A DNA stretch of 58,990 nt from an uncultured Bacteroidia bacterium (GCA_903854235.1 CAINVV010000154.1:1-58990), one strand, 5' to 3'; counted from the first letter of the stretch, positions 1 to 9,973 are shown. Notes: generated by a model from the sequence alone, not told the origin. Numbers and translations are program-made.

Positions 1-10
1 CCACCCAATG

Positions 11-47
11 GTGCAGATCGTTGATCGTCCGATTGTCTGCACTTTTT
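11..47 (+). terminator. Intrinsic terminator of an upstream gene
   Basis: A 7-bp perfect stem (gtgcaga at 11-17 with tctgcac at 36-42) is extended by tcg/cga pairing inside the loop and followed directly by five T residues. It lies just before the tRNA pair, so it probably ends a transcript entering from outside the window. Confidence 0.65.
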
Positions 48-61
48 AATCAAATAACATT

Positions 62-134
62 GCGGGAGTAGCTCAGTTGATAGAGCATTAGCCTTCCAAG
101 CTGAGGGTCGCGGGTTTGAGTCCCGTCTCCCGCT
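62..134 (+). tRNA. tRNA-Gly (anticodon TCC)
   Basis: The cloverleaf can be folded by eye. The acceptor stem gcgggag pairs with ctcccgc, the D stem gctc pairs with gagc, and the anticodon stem ttagc/gctga encloses loop cttccaa with anticodon TCC. The T arm is gcggg-tttgagt-cccgt. CCA is not encoded. A second tRNA follows 8 bp downstream, so the two are probably processed from one transcript. Confidence 0.95.
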
Positions 135-142
135 CTGATTTT

Positions 143-214
143 GCCGATGTAGCTCAGGGGTAGAGTACTTCCTTGGTAAGGAAGGGGTCACGAGTTCAAT
201 TCTCGTCATCGGCT
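143..214 (+). tRNA. tRNA-Thr (anticodon GGT)
   Basis: The acceptor stem gccgatg pairs with catcggc. The anticodon stem cttcc/ggaag encloses loop ttggtaa with anticodon GGT. The T arm is acgag-ttcaatt-ctcgt. CCA is not encoded. It lies 8 bp after tRNA-Gly and 58 bp before the first micro-lipoprotein start. Confidence 0.95.
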
Positions 215-272
215 CAAAATGGACCATCATCCTATTAACTTTCCAACTTTTGTAAACCGAAATATTCCGAAG

Positions 273-401
273 ATGAAAAAATCCCTCGTTATTTTTTCTC
301 TGCTTTTGGTGGTTGTCTTCCTTTTTACCCAATGCAAGAGTAGTGAGTGTACCTACAAGCCAAAGGCAGCAAAACATACAAATGTTTGGTTGAAACGCTG
401 A
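273..401 (+). CDS. Micro-lipoprotein, 42 aa (copy 1 of tandem pair)
   Basis: Function unknown. The ATG at 273 gives 42 residues; an upstream in-frame ATG at 219 would start inside the spacer after tRNA-Thr and spoil the signal peptide. Residues 1-20 are Lys-Lys followed by a hydrophobic stretch ending in a Cys (FTQC), which fits a signal peptide, possibly a lipobox, although Thr-Gln before Cys is not a classical one. The short mature part is basic and carries a CTY-x-PK-x-AKH-xx-VW-x-KR pattern shared with the paralogue at 528-656. That conservation between neighbours is the main evidence for real coding. Expected location is the periplasmic side of a membrane. Confidence 0.7.
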   Translation: MKKSLVIFSLLLVVVFLFTQCKSSECTYKPKAAKHTNVWLKR

Positions 402-527
402 TTCTTGGTTGCTGCAGAGGTTCTTTCCCTCTTTGATTAGAAAAATTGCAAGCCAATATTTGACGACCTTCCCCCCTTGTATTGATTTTTTATTTACTTT
501 GCCACTGCTATTACTGAAATTCCCGGG

Positions 528-656
528 ATGAAAAAGAGTCTTCTTGTTTTATCGTTGTTGATGCTGGTCGCTGCACTCTTTGTCCAATGCAAAAGTTGCG
601 GATGCACTTACCAACCCAAGAAGGCTAAACACTCAACTGTTTGGCAAAAACGTTGA
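528..656 (+). CDS. Micro-lipoprotein, 42 aa (copy 2 of tandem pair)
   Basis: Paralogue of the 273-401 gene with exactly the same length of 42 codons. It starts MKKSLLVLSLL, has a hydrophobic segment ending FVQC, then the tail CTYQPKKAKHSTVWQKR. Aligned with copy 1, the Cys positions, the Tyr-Pro-Lys, the Ala-Lys-His and the terminal Val-Trp-x-Lys-Arg are kept, while the hydrophobic core differs, as expected under protein-level selection. A near-consensus -7 box (TTACTTTG, 494-501) lies upstream, so it may have its own promoter. The family is not recognised. The extra Cys pair (SCGC) suggests lipid attachment or metal/thiol chemistry, but this is inference. Confidence 0.75.
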   Translation: MKKSLLVLSLLMLVAALFVQCKSCGCTYQPKKAKHSTVWQKR

Positions 657-746
657 TTTCATTTCCTACCTCTCTTTTACGTTAACAATTTGTAAAAAGA
701 GCCCCTCTTCGAACCCTGATTGGTTAAGATAATGAATTTATATCAT

Positions 747-754
747 TACCTTTG
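747..754 (+). promoter_or_regulatory. Putative -7 box for gap (TAccTTTG)
   Basis: An exact match to the Bacteroidota -7 consensus TAnnTTTG, 57 bp upstream of the gap start. A TTG at 720-722 could be part of a -33 element, but the 24-bp spacing is longer than usual. Confidence 0.5.
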
Positions 755-808
755 CTTCGCTTTTCTACAAAAAGTATTTTGTACTTCTATAATTCTCAAA
801 ACGAATAG

Positions 809-1825
<1,017 letters not shown>

Positions 1826-1848
1826 CTGAAACAATAAATATTTTAAAG

Positions 1849-1873
1849 GCTCCCTTATCGGGAGCTTTTTTTT
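1849..1873 (+). terminator. Intrinsic terminator of gap
   Basis: Stem gctccc (1849-1854) and gggagc (1860-1865) with loop ttatc, followed by eight T residues, 23 bp after the gap stop codon. Confidence 0.9.
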
Positions 1874-2100
1874 GCGTCAAATCTTTGAGAAAACTGAAAT
1901 TCATGTGATTGGTTGAATCTTCCATCCATCCGTTTGCATGGCAATGAGTAAGAATAAGACCAAAATCACCCATTTTGCCGTAAATTGATTCTGACCTGTT
2001 TGGAGAATAAATAATATTATTTCAAGAAGCATTTTTAAAACTATTGTTAGCTTTACGGTGATCAATACTCCAAGCAATCAATATCAAGGCCAACTTCATT

Positions 2101-4836
2101 TTGAAAATATTCAAATTTATCTGGTTTTCACGAATCCTGTGTATATTGCTATTGCTGCTCGGGCTGGCAAGTTGGTCACAAGCCCAAGAGGTAAAGGAAG
2201 TAAAGATCACCCGGACTTTTGACCGGGCACCTCTGGTTGACTGTCTGAAATACCTGGAAGAAACCTGCCACCTCAATTTTTTCTACAAAACGGAATGGAT
2301 CAAATCAGAGGTGGTTTCAGCCGTCTTCAAAAATAGTCCACCCGCAGAGGTTTTGTCCCAGATGTTCAAGGACAAGGAGATTAAGTACCAGTTTTTTCAG
2401 CCTGATATGGTTTTTGTATTTCCGCGCAGCGAAGCGACCCATACGTTTTCAGGGGCAGGAGAGAGCCAGCTTCTGGTCATCGGGGATCCGCTCAGTCAGC
2501 AGCTGCAAAAACGGGCCAAACTACGAGGCAGGGTTTTTGATGGGAAAACGGGCGATCCCCTCGCGGGAGCCGTGGTCTACAACCTGGAATCCAAGACCGG
2601 AGTAGCCACGGATTCAAAAGGGAAGTACACCATCGAAATGCCAACGGGAGAGATGAACCTGAGGGTCTCTTTCATGAATTTTGAAAACAGGAATGCGAAA
2701 ATACAGCTCATCCAGGATGGAGAGGCCGACTTTGAGATTTTCGAAAAATCGCGTACCATCGAAGAGGTGACGATTCTGGGGGAGAGCAGAAAGGCTTCCA
2801 AATCCCAGATGAGTATGATAAAAATGAGTGCACTGACCATCAGTGAACTTCCGGTTCTGATGGGAGAGGCCGACCTGATGAAAAGCATGGTGATGATGCC
2901 CGGTGTTCAGAGCGTGGGGGAAATGTCCTCCGGATTTAACGTACGGGGAGGAAATACCGATCAGAACCTGGTTCTGGTGGATGGCGCACCGCTTTTCAAT
3001 ACCACCCACCTTTTCGGCTTCTTTTCCATGATTAACCAGGATGCGGTGGCCGATGTCACCCTTTTCAAGGGAGGAATTCCAGCCTCTTACGGAGAACGAG
3101 CCTCCTCGGTGATGGACGTACAGCTCAAAAGTGGCAACAGCAAATACCTGAGCGTAAACGGGGGCATTGGCTTGATCAACAGTCGATTGTCGGTGGAAGG
3201 ACCGCTGGGGAAGAAGAAAAAAAGCACATTTTTTGTCGGAGGGAGGAGTACTTATTCGGATTGGATGCTTCAGCAGACCAAAAATCCGACTTTTATGAAC
3301 AGTGTGGCCCATTTCTACGACCTGAATGGAACCGGAAACTTCGAAGTGGATGCCAAAAACCACCTGAAGCTGACCGTGTATACCAGCTCGGATGTCTTTA
3401 ACCTCAACACTAGTTCCCTCTACCAATATGCCAACACCCTTGGTTCGCTGAACTGGAAATCGAACCTGACGGAAAAATTAATATCAAATCTGACCCTGGC
3501 CTATTCACGCTACAATTTGACTGTGGATCAGAAAGATCCGGTACTGCCAAAGGATGACTACACTTTGAAATCCGGGATTCAATATGGTAGCCTCAAATAC
3601 AACCTTGCGATCTATCCAAACGAAAAACATCACATCAATGCAGGGGTGCAGGCGATAGGCTATAAAATCGACCCAGGTAAAATCGTGCCTACCCAGACCG
3701 TCTCCAATGTGGTCGAATCTTCGATGCGACAGGATCAAGCCGCAGAGTTGGCAATTTTTGCCGATGACGATTTTGACCTTACGCCAAAGCTGGCCCTGAA
3801 CATTGGTTTTCGGTATACCTCTTATGCCAATTATGGTCCGGGTACCGTTTATGATTATGCTGCAGGAGTGTCAAAAAGTAGCAATTTGATCCTCGATTCA
3901 ACCAGTTTTAAATCGGGAAGTGTCATCAAAAGCTACCAGGGTGCAGAACCAAGAATTGCCTTGAAATACAATCTTCAGAAGGGTGGGTCACTTCGGTTAA
4001 ACTACCAGCGTACCCACCAATTTGTAAGTCAGATATCCAACACGGCCGTCATTTCACCTGCCGATTACTGGAAATCTGCAGATTCCTATATGGCTCCGCT
4101 CATCAACGACCAGGTTGCACTGGGTTATTTCAGGAATCCGGCTGAAGGACAAATTGAATTCTCCGCGGAAGCCTATTATAAAAAGCTTCAAAATTTGCTG
4201 GAATACAAGAATGGTGCGCAGTTACTGATGAATCCTCACCTGGAAACTGATTTTGTACAGGCTCAGGGATATTCTTACGGTTTGGAACTGATGGCCAAAA
4301 AGAGCACAGGAAGGTTGAACGGATGGATCAGCTATACCTACTCCAGAACTTTCCAAAAAGCAGATGGACCCTATGCCGAGGAAAAAATCAACCACGGGAC
4401 CTTCTATCCCTCCATTTATGACAAGCCGCACGATCTTTCTGTAGTGGCCAACTACAAAGTGAGCCGGCGCTGGCGTTTCTCCGGAAATTTTGTCTTTTCC
4501 TCCGGAAGGCCCATTACTCTTCCGGAGCAGAAGTATCTGTACGGAGGAAATCAAATCGTCGTTTATTCGGATCGGAATTCCTACCGGATGCCTCCTTATC
4601 ACCGGATGGATCTGGCAGTGACTTTGGATGAAAATCTTCGGAAGAAGCGGTCGTGGAAAGGTAGCTGGACTTTCTCTGTCTACAATGCCTATGGCCGCAA
4701 GAATCCCTATTCCGTTTTCTACCGCAAGGATGCCTCCCTGCAGAGCACGGATGTCAACAAATTGCAGTACTCAATCTATAAAATGTCTATCATTGGCGTT
4801 CCGGTACCCTCCATTACCTATAATTTTAAATTCTGA
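2101..4836 (+). CDS. TonB-dependent receptor with STN and carboxypeptidase-like domains
   Basis: Outer-membrane active transporter, 911 aa. The start is taken as TTG at 2101 because it directly precedes a good signal peptide (MKIFKFIW to SWSQAQ, cleavage near residue 29). Domains in order: STN/secretin-like N-terminal domain (about 33-108), CarboxypepD_reg-like beta-sandwich (about 138-215), plug (about 240-350, with GFNVRGGNTDQNLVLVDGAP), then a beta-barrel ending in aromatic Phe (ITYNFKF), as usual for outer-membrane proteins. STN domains in this phylum often belong to sigma/anti-sigma-regulated receptors, but no sigma/anti-sigma pair is in the window. It overlaps the DUF4249 gene by 1 bp. 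This is the receptor/DUF4249 pairing, not SusC/SusD. The substrate cannot be told from sequence. Confidence 0.9.
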   Translation: MKIFKFIWFSRILCILLLLLGLASWSQAQEVKEVKITRTFDRAPLVDCLKYLEETCHLNFFYKTEWIKSEVVSAVFKNSPPAEVLSQMFKDKEIKYQFFQPDMVFVFPRSEATHTFSGAGESQLLVIGDPLSQQLQKRAKLRGRVFDGKTGDPLAGAVVYNLESKTGVATDSKGKYTIEMPTGEMNLRVSFMNFENRNAKIQLIQDGEADFEIFEKSRTIEEVTILGESRKASKSQMSMIKMSALTISELPVLMGEADLMKSMVMMPGVQSVGEMSSGFNVRGGNTDQNLVLVDGAPLFNTTHLFGFFSMINQDAVADVTLFKGGIPASYGERASSVMDVQLKSGNSKYLSVNGGIGLINSRLSVEGPLGKKKKSTFFVGGRSTYSDWMLQQTKNPTFMNSVAHFYDLNGTGNFEVDAKNHLKLTVYTSSDVFNLNTSSLYQYANTLGSLNWKSNLTEKLISNLTLAYSRYNLTVDQKDPVLPKDDYTLKSGIQYGSLKYNLAIYPNEKHHINAGVQAIGYKIDPGKIVPTQTVSNVVESSMRQDQAAELAIFADDDFDLTPKLALNIGFRYTSYANYGPGTVYDYAAGVSKSSNLILDSTSFKSGSVIKSYQGAEPRIALKYNLQKGGSLRLNYQRTHQFVSQISNTAVISPADYWKSADSYMAPLINDQVALGYFRNPAEGQIEFSAEAYYKKLQNLLEYKNGAQLLMNPHLETDFVQAQGYSYGLELMAKKSTGRLNGWISYTYSRTFQKADGPYAEEKINHGTFYPSIYDKPHDLSVVANYKVSRRWRFSGNFVFSSGRPITLPEQKYLYGGNQIVVYSDRNSYRMPPYHRMDLAVTLDENLRKKRSWKGSWTFSVYNAYGRKNPYSVFYRKDASLQSTDVNKLQYSIYKMSIIGVPVPSITYNFKF

Positions 4837-5882
4837 TGTTAAAATTGGTTTGCATAGTGGTGTTGGCGATCTTCCTCTCTTCCTGCGAAGAGGTATACCA
4901 TCCTGCCATCAAAAAAGCAGGAGGCGAACTGGTTGTTGAGGCACTGATCACCAATGACAGTACCCGGAATTTCGTTCACCTGTCCAGAACGACAGGCTTT
5001 TATACAGTAAGTTCATCCGGAATTGTTACCGGTGCAGTGGTGAAGCTGGTCGATGCAAATGGGAACATCCTCCCGGGTATTGAATCCACCTCCGGAATGT
5101 TCGGGTTCAAAAAGACCCCCCAGGTTGGTCAGCGTTACAAGTTGCAGATATTGACAGATGGCGACCTCTATGAATCGGAAACCGTCACCATGCCCCAGAT
5201 CCCCTCTGTTGACAATTTCTATTCAGCCAGGGTCGACAAGAAAGAGTACGTCACCAACGCCTCCGGTGTGCCGGTTGCAACCACCGTAACAGGACAGGAG
5301 CTCTACCTGGATGCACCGGTAACTGCTGACTGTTCCAATTACCGATTCGATTTCAGGGCCGTTATGGAGTGGGTGTACGTCGTTCCGAATACGCCTATGG
5401 CCCCCACGGTCTTTGGATGGCAATCGCTTTACGACAATAACACATACAACCTGGCGGGCCCCAAAAAATTCAGTCAGGCGGGGAAAATAGAAAAACAACT
5501 GCTGATGATGCTGCCTTACGATACCTCCGGTTCGATCCAGGCTGGTGCCAGTGTGGCCGGATGGATCTTTCTGTTGCGTCAATACGGAACCACGCAGGGA
5601 TCTTACAATTATCACGAAATGCTTAACAGTCAGCTGACTGCCCAGGGAAGTCTTTTTGATCCGGTCCAGACCCAGATCTACGGCAACATCATCTGCAAGA
5701 CAGATTCCTCCAAAATTGCCTACGGATATTTTGATTTGAACTCCACCAGGCAATACCGGTACTATATCAATTTTTCAACCACCGATCCAACGATTGGCGT
5801 ATCCATCAGAGAAATTACTAATTATCAGGATATTCCGGATAATGGCAAACTGGTGAATCAGCATCCTGGTTGGTGGCAATAG
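4836..5882 (+). CDS. DUF4249-family lipoprotein (partner of TonB receptor)
   Basis: 348 aa. It begins with a lipoprotein signal peptide (MLKLVCIVVLAIFLSSC, lipobox Cys17). The next segment, with ELVVEALITND and a run of beta-rich sequence with VKLVDANG, matches the DUF4249 family, whose genes typically follow STN-type TonB receptors in Bacteroidota. It is probably a surface or periplasmic accessory lipoprotein acting on the same ligand as the receptor. Its ATG overlaps the receptor TGA (TGATG), indicating translational coupling. A second receptor/DUF4249 pair lies at 49.5-53.0 kb. Confidence 0.85.
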   Translation: MLKLVCIVVLAIFLSSCEEVYHPAIKKAGGELVVEALITNDSTRNFVHLSRTTGFYTVSSSGIVTGAVVKLVDANGNILPGIESTSGMFGFKKTPQVGQRYKLQILTDGDLYESETVTMPQIPSVDNFYSARVDKKEYVTNASGVPVATTVTGQELYLDAPVTADCSNYRFDFRAVMEWVYVVPNTPMAPTVFGWQSLYDNNTYNLAGPKKFSQAGKIEKQLLMMLPYDTSGSIQAGASVAGWIFLLRQYGTTQGSYNYHEMLNSQLTAQGSLFDPVQTQIYGNIICKTDSSKIAYGYFDLNSTRQYRYYINFSTTDPTIGVSIREITNYQDIPDNGKLVNQHPGWWQ

Positions 5883-5936
5883 ACGGGAGCCGGTTGTTAG
5901 AGCAGTTTGAAGGTAGGTTAAAAGAAAATAGACACT

Positions 5937-7550
5937 GTGAAGATAAATTTGATCACTTGGTTGATGCTCCTGGTGGCGCTTTCGGGAAAAGCGCAGGGAA
6001 AGGAGTGTTTTGGCCTGTTTACAGACCGCGATCTCTATACGAGCGGAGAAACCATTCTGCTAAAAGCTTTTACCCCTTCCTCCGTGCAAGGGGGAATTCT
6101 CACGATCGACCTTTTCAACGCAAAAGGGGAGATGATTACCACTGTTCCCTTGCAAATAACAGATCATCAGGCCGATGGTTTCATCAACCTGAACGACACA
6201 CTGAGTTCCGGAAGCTATCTGTTGAGGGTGTTTTCACAAACCAGTGTCACCCAAACCGTCAGGGAGTTGTACATTCTTAACAGGTTTACGGGCGTCAGTG
6301 AGAATGGACCGTCATTCCGTCCAGATGGTGCAGTTGAAGGTCCTGATTTCGTTTCTACGGAAATCTCGATGGCGGGGATCGAAAAAAATTACCAAAGAAG
6401 AGGGAAGGGGCATTTGAGTATCCATCTTCCAGCCAGCTTGGTCGCTCAGGCGGAAGGGCCTCTTTGTCTGTATGTGGCTCAGACTGTGCCGGAATACCAT
6501 GCGCAAACCCTTGTGTTAAATCACAAACCGAAATTTACGGTGAATGCCGGGAACGAAGGAATTATTCTATCCGGCACGGTGACGGACCCCGTGACCGCGA
6601 AGCCTTTCAAGAATGGGGTGATCACGCTGGCCGTTCCCGACTCAATCCCACGATTCAACTATTATACCACTGGGGCCAATGGGAGATTCTATTTTCAACT
6701 GAAGGACTATCACGGAAGGATATCCCTGGTGTTGCAGGGATATGATGCGTTGAGCAACCGACCACTGAAGATCACCCTTGACAGGAAAGAGAACCTTCTT
6801 CCTGCCTTGCCTCCTTTTAGAAACGGAATCTTTCCTCCGGAATTGAGAAAAATGGCAGCGAAGAATGTAGAGGCATTTAATTTTGGCAGAATTTTTAAAC
6901 AGCAACAGATTACCGTTCAAATGGCGCCAATATCCAGAACGGATGCCTATCCGTTTTATGGAGTACCGGAACGGGTGATCTATCCAAAATTGTTTGTAGA
7001 CCTCAACAACTTCGAAGAGATTTCGAGAGAGCTTTTGCAAGGAATTAAATTTAGGGACAACAATCATCTACCGACCTTTCAGATATTGAATGCGCAGCGA
7101 AACAGCTATTTTACGGAACAACCCCTCGTCTTGCTAAACGGGGTACCCGTGCGGAATATGAACGACATCAAGGATTTGGGCTCCAGGGAGATCGACCGGA
7201 TTGAAACGAGCCAGTATGAAAGATATTTTGGGAATCTGCGTTTTAGTGGTGTCGTAGCCATCTATGCGCCAAAATTTGATTACGAAGGACTGAAAGAGTC
7301 AGACGACCTGATGAAACTCACCCTGGACGCAGTACAGCCGCGTGCAATCTTCAATCCGGCTCCGGAAGATCAGGCCGTGGAGCCTGATCTGCGGATGTTA
7401 TTGCTTTGGAAACCCTCCGTGAACCCTGAACCAACGATCGGCGTGGATTTTCAGACCTCCGATATGAGGGGTAAATTCAAAGTGTTTATTGGGGGTAAGC
7501 GAAAAGATGGCAAGCTTTTTTTCAACGAACAATTTTTTGAGGTGAAATAA
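5937..7550 (+). CDS. Secreted MG2-like / TonB-plug-like protein
   Basis: 537 aa, GTG start at 5937, signal peptide (residues 1-20, cleavage near GKAQG). Residues 25-110 (LFTDRDLYTSGETILLKAFT, then SSGSYLLRVFSQT) resemble the MG2 beta-sandwich found in macroglobulin-like proteins. Residues about 205-275 (LSGTVTDPVTAKPFKNGVI, then GRFYFQL) look like a carboxypeptidase-regulatory repeat. Residues about 395-455 (PLVLLNGVPVRNMNDI, then REIDRIE and GVVAIYAPK) look like part of a TonB plug, but there is no beta-barrel. Proteins combining MG2 and a plug-like segment occur beside receptors in this phylum; their role is unknown. It begins 54 bp after the DUF4249 gene and ends 1 bp before the next gene, so it belongs to the same operon. 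Confidence 0.75.
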   Translation: MKINLITWLMLLVALSGKAQGKECFGLFTDRDLYTSGETILLKAFTPSSVQGGILTIDLFNAKGEMITTVPLQITDHQADGFINLNDTLSSGSYLLRVFSQTSVTQTVRELYILNRFTGVSENGPSFRPDGAVEGPDFVSTEISMAGIEKNYQRRGKGHLSIHLPASLVAQAEGPLCLYVAQTVPEYHAQTLVLNHKPKFTVNAGNEGIILSGTVTDPVTAKPFKNGVITLAVPDSIPRFNYYTTGANGRFYFQLKDYHGRISLVLQGYDALSNRPLKITLDRKENLLPALPPFRNGIFPPELRKMAAKNVEAFNFGRIFKQQQITVQMAPISRTDAYPFYGVPERVIYPKLFVDLNNFEEISRELLQGIKFRDNNHLPTFQILNAQRNSYFTEQPLVLLNGVPVRNMNDIKDLGSREIDRIETSQYERYFGNLRFSGVVAIYAPKFDYEGLKESDDLMKLTLDAVQPRAIFNPAPEDQAVEPDLRMLLLWKPSVNPEPTIGVDFQTSDMRGKFKVFIGGKRKDGKLFFNEQFFEVK

Positions 7551-7551
7551 G

Positions 7552-8265
7552 ATGAAGCGAAAAATCTGGTTGTTGGTTGTGTTATTGGGATTCCTGACGG
7601 TCTCACGGGTGGCGGCCCAGGAGGAGTTGCCCGGAGTGTGGAATGCACCTAAAATTAAGGGTATCCGCTTTTTACCGGATGCAACCTATCAAGGGAATCC
7701 ATTTTTAAATGATGTTTTTACAGCGGGGGAGATCAACCTGATGGATGGAACAAAAATCGTGGATGTTCAACTTAAATACAACAACTACAGGGATGAGCTG
7801 ATCTATTACAACGCGGATATTACGACCCAGATCCTGGTGGATAAAATCAGTGTCAGCAGTTTTTCCCTTGCAGATGAAAGGGGAGACAAACATTTTTACA
7901 TCAAACAAACCGTTACCGGCTATATGCCTGGCGAGCGCTATCTGGAAGTGCTGAGTGAAGGGGATGTTGTACTACTGGTTCACAGGAAGGTGCTTTTGCT
8001 GACTTGTCCTGTTTATGGGGATCCTGGTAAGGAAAAGAGCATGTCATACCAGGAAGCTTTCAATTATTACCTCTACAATTCGAGGAAAGGCTTTGAACTG
8101 ATCAAACCCGGAAAAAATTCGCTCCTCTCTAAACTGGACAATTCGGATCAGCAGCTTCTGCTCAGAAAAATACTTCGCAAAAACGACCTAAAGATAACAG
8201 ATGAAGTAAGTTTTTTAAAGGCCTGGAATCTGGTGAAGTCAAATAAAATGGTCATTCATTATTAG
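7552..8265 (+). CDS. Secreted protein of unknown function
   Basis: 237 aa with a clean signal peptide (MKRKIWLLVVLLGFLTVSRVAAQ). The mature part starts with alternating beta-type sequence (GEINLMDGTKIVDVQLKYNNYRDELIYYN), where residues 65-130 resemble a small beta-domain. It ends with a basic helical tail containing a YQEAFNYYLYN segment. I do not recognise a named family. It is the last gene of the receptor operon (1 bp after the previous stop) and is followed by a convergent gene, so it probably works at the envelope with the receptor, DUF4249 and MG2-like proteins. Confidence 0.7.
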   Translation: MKRKIWLLVVLLGFLTVSRVAAQEELPGVWNAPKIKGIRFLPDATYQGNPFLNDVFTAGEINLMDGTKIVDVQLKYNNYRDELIYYNADITTQILVDKISVSSFSLADERGDKHFYIKQTVTGYMPGERYLEVLSEGDVVLLVHRKVLLLTCPVYGDPGKEKSMSYQEAFNYYLYNSRKGFELIKPGKNSLLSKLDNSDQQLLLRKILRKNDLKITDEVSFLKAWNLVKSNKMVIHY

Positions 8266-8307
8266 CGAGCCCTTACCTCTATGACAATGGACGGCAGTTG
8301 TCGGTAC

Positions 8308-9963
8308 TTAATCCTTGTGTCTCACAATTCCAAGATCCCTGACTTCAAAGTTGCTGTTGTATTCAACTACCGTGAAGTTGTCGTTGGCATAGCCGCCAAA
8401 GTCAGAAATCTTTTTAAAATGATAGGAGGTATTCAGCAAACCCGTATCGCTCTCGAGTTGAATGTTGTGGGCAGGATTTCCCTTTTTCTGAATGGACTTC
8501 AGGAAGAAAGTGGCAATGTCGTACCCCTGAAAAGCAAACTGTGTGGGCTCGGTGCCAAACTCCGTCTTGAAATTATCCATAAAAAGGGATACCGCGGGAA
8601 GCGTGTAGTTGACAAAATAGTTGGATAGGAACCGAAGGTTTACATTGTGCAGATTCTCTGTCTCAATGCTCTGCAAACGGGTAAATTCCTGAATTCCAAT
8701 GAGGATTAGAGGATATTTTTTTGACAGGAGCGTAAGACGGTTCATCGCAATGCTGACGTCGACCTCATTGAGATCTGCCATGACCAGAATATTGGGCTTT
8801 TCCGTCTGGAGCTGGGGTTCCAGTTCATCTATTCCCTTCTCCCATAAATTGTAGGTATGGACCAATCCTTTCGCATTTTCCTTGCTGGCCTTACTTCTTT
8901 CGAGATGTTCCCGGATCTGACGGGTCTCCTGGCTGCTATTTCCGCCCTCCAGAAAAATGATTTTCTCCTTTGGAAACTCTTTCTGAATGTAATCGGCAGT
9001 TGCCTCCAACCTTATTTTTTTGAGTGGATTGACCTGAAAATACCAGGGGTTGGTTTTGGTGTATTTGTCGTCTGCCGAGAGGGGAGAGACCATGGGGATT
9101 CTGTTCTTGGCACTTAAATCGGAAACCAAGTGCTGCACTTCCGGATAGACGGGGCCAATGATCAGGTCCAGATCCAGAAATTCGGGTTTTTTGATCAGCG
9201 ATTCAACATTTGAGCTGCTCTTCTCCGTGTCATAAACAAATAATTTGACATTCACTCCTTTTTTGGACAACTGGTCGACGGCCATCAGGACCCCCTGGTA
9301 AAAGGAAAGGAAGCTCAGGGTCTTGGCCGTGGGCTTTAAACTGTCAGTAACTGCAGCGGAAATTGGAAGATAAAGTCCTATGTTGAGGGTTTGGCCAGGA
9401 TTCGAAACCTTCGGCGGTGCGGGAGTTTCCTTCTGTGGGAGTTCCTTGACGGGTTGCACTACAGCAGCAGACTCCCCCTTTGATTTGATCGGAATCAGCA
9501 GGGTTTTGCCGGCCTTTAATCCCTCCTTCAAATCCGGATTGAACTTGAGTAACTCCTCCTCGTCGACCCCGTACCTGAGTTTGAGCTGGTAGAAATTGTC
9601 CCCGCTGACGGTTTGGTATTGAATGAATTTGCGCTCATCTACCTTGGCCGATTGTGGTTTCTGGTAGGTGTGATCAGGAATTTTCAGGACCATCCCTTTC
9701 TGGATGACCCCCGTAATGTTCTTGTTGGCGGCCAGTACCTCTTCCTGCGAACAGTCATACAACCGGGCGATGGAATAGAGGGTCTCGTTCTTTTGAACAT
9801 TGTGCAGGATGTATCTGAAATCACCGATGACCACTTTGTCATAGTTTTTGGTCTCCTGACCAAATGTGGCAAAGACAGTAAAAAACAGCAAAAGAACGGC
9901 CAGAAAGTTTTTAAGTTGGTTACTTCCAGAGCGTTCTTTTGCTGAGATAAAATTCACAGACAT
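8308..9963 (-). CDS. LysM domain / periplasmic-binding-fold protein
   Basis: 551 aa from the ATG at 9963, chosen over a TTG at 9999 because the latter would overlap the upstream gene. The signal peptide ends near FATFGQ. Two LysM repeats follow: about 46-98 (LHNVQKNETLYSIARLYD) and about 108-158 (YQTVSGDNFYQLKLRYGVD). After a Pro-rich linker, residues about 190-545 form a type I periplasmic-binding fold (LNIGLYLPI, then IIGPVYPEVQHLVSDL and IPMVSPLSA). LysM would anchor the protein to peptidoglycan. The arrangement recalls LpoA-type activators of penicillin-binding proteins, which also use a type I PBP fold, but this is inference; a ligand sensor is the alternative. It is last in a run after the Nfn genes, with a 10-bp gap. 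Confidence 0.8.
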   Translation of the reverse strand: MSVNFISAKERSGSNQLKNFLAVLLLFFTVFATFGQETKNYDKVVIGDFRYILHNVQKNETLYSIARLYDCSQEEVLAANKNITGVIQKGMVLKIPDHTYQKPQSAKVDERKFIQYQTVSGDNFYQLKLRYGVDEEELLKFNPDLKEGLKAGKTLLIPIKSKGESAAVVQPVKELPQKETPAPPKVSNPGQTLNIGLYLPISAAVTDSLKPTAKTLSFLSFYQGVLMAVDQLSKKGVNVKLFVYDTEKSSSNVESLIKKPEFLDLDLIIGPVYPEVQHLVSDLSAKNRIPMVSPLSADDKYTKTNPWYFQVNPLKKIRLEATADYIQKEFPKEKIIFLEGGNSSQETRQIREHLERSKASKENAKGLVHTYNLWEKGIDELEPQLQTEKPNILVMADLNEVDVSIAMNRLTLLSKKYPLILIGIQEFTRLQSIETENLHNVNLRFLSNYFVNYTLPAVSLFMDNFKTEFGTEPTQFAFQGYDIATFFLKSIQKKGNPAHNIQLESDTGLLNTSYHFKKISDFGGYANDNFTVVEYNSNFEVRDLGIVRHKD

Positions 9964-9973
9964 GGAGGCTGAA

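Noticed and set aside
11-214. tRNA pair considered as an integration site
   Set aside because: No integrase, no repeated tRNA 3' end and no island-type composition change was seen downstream.
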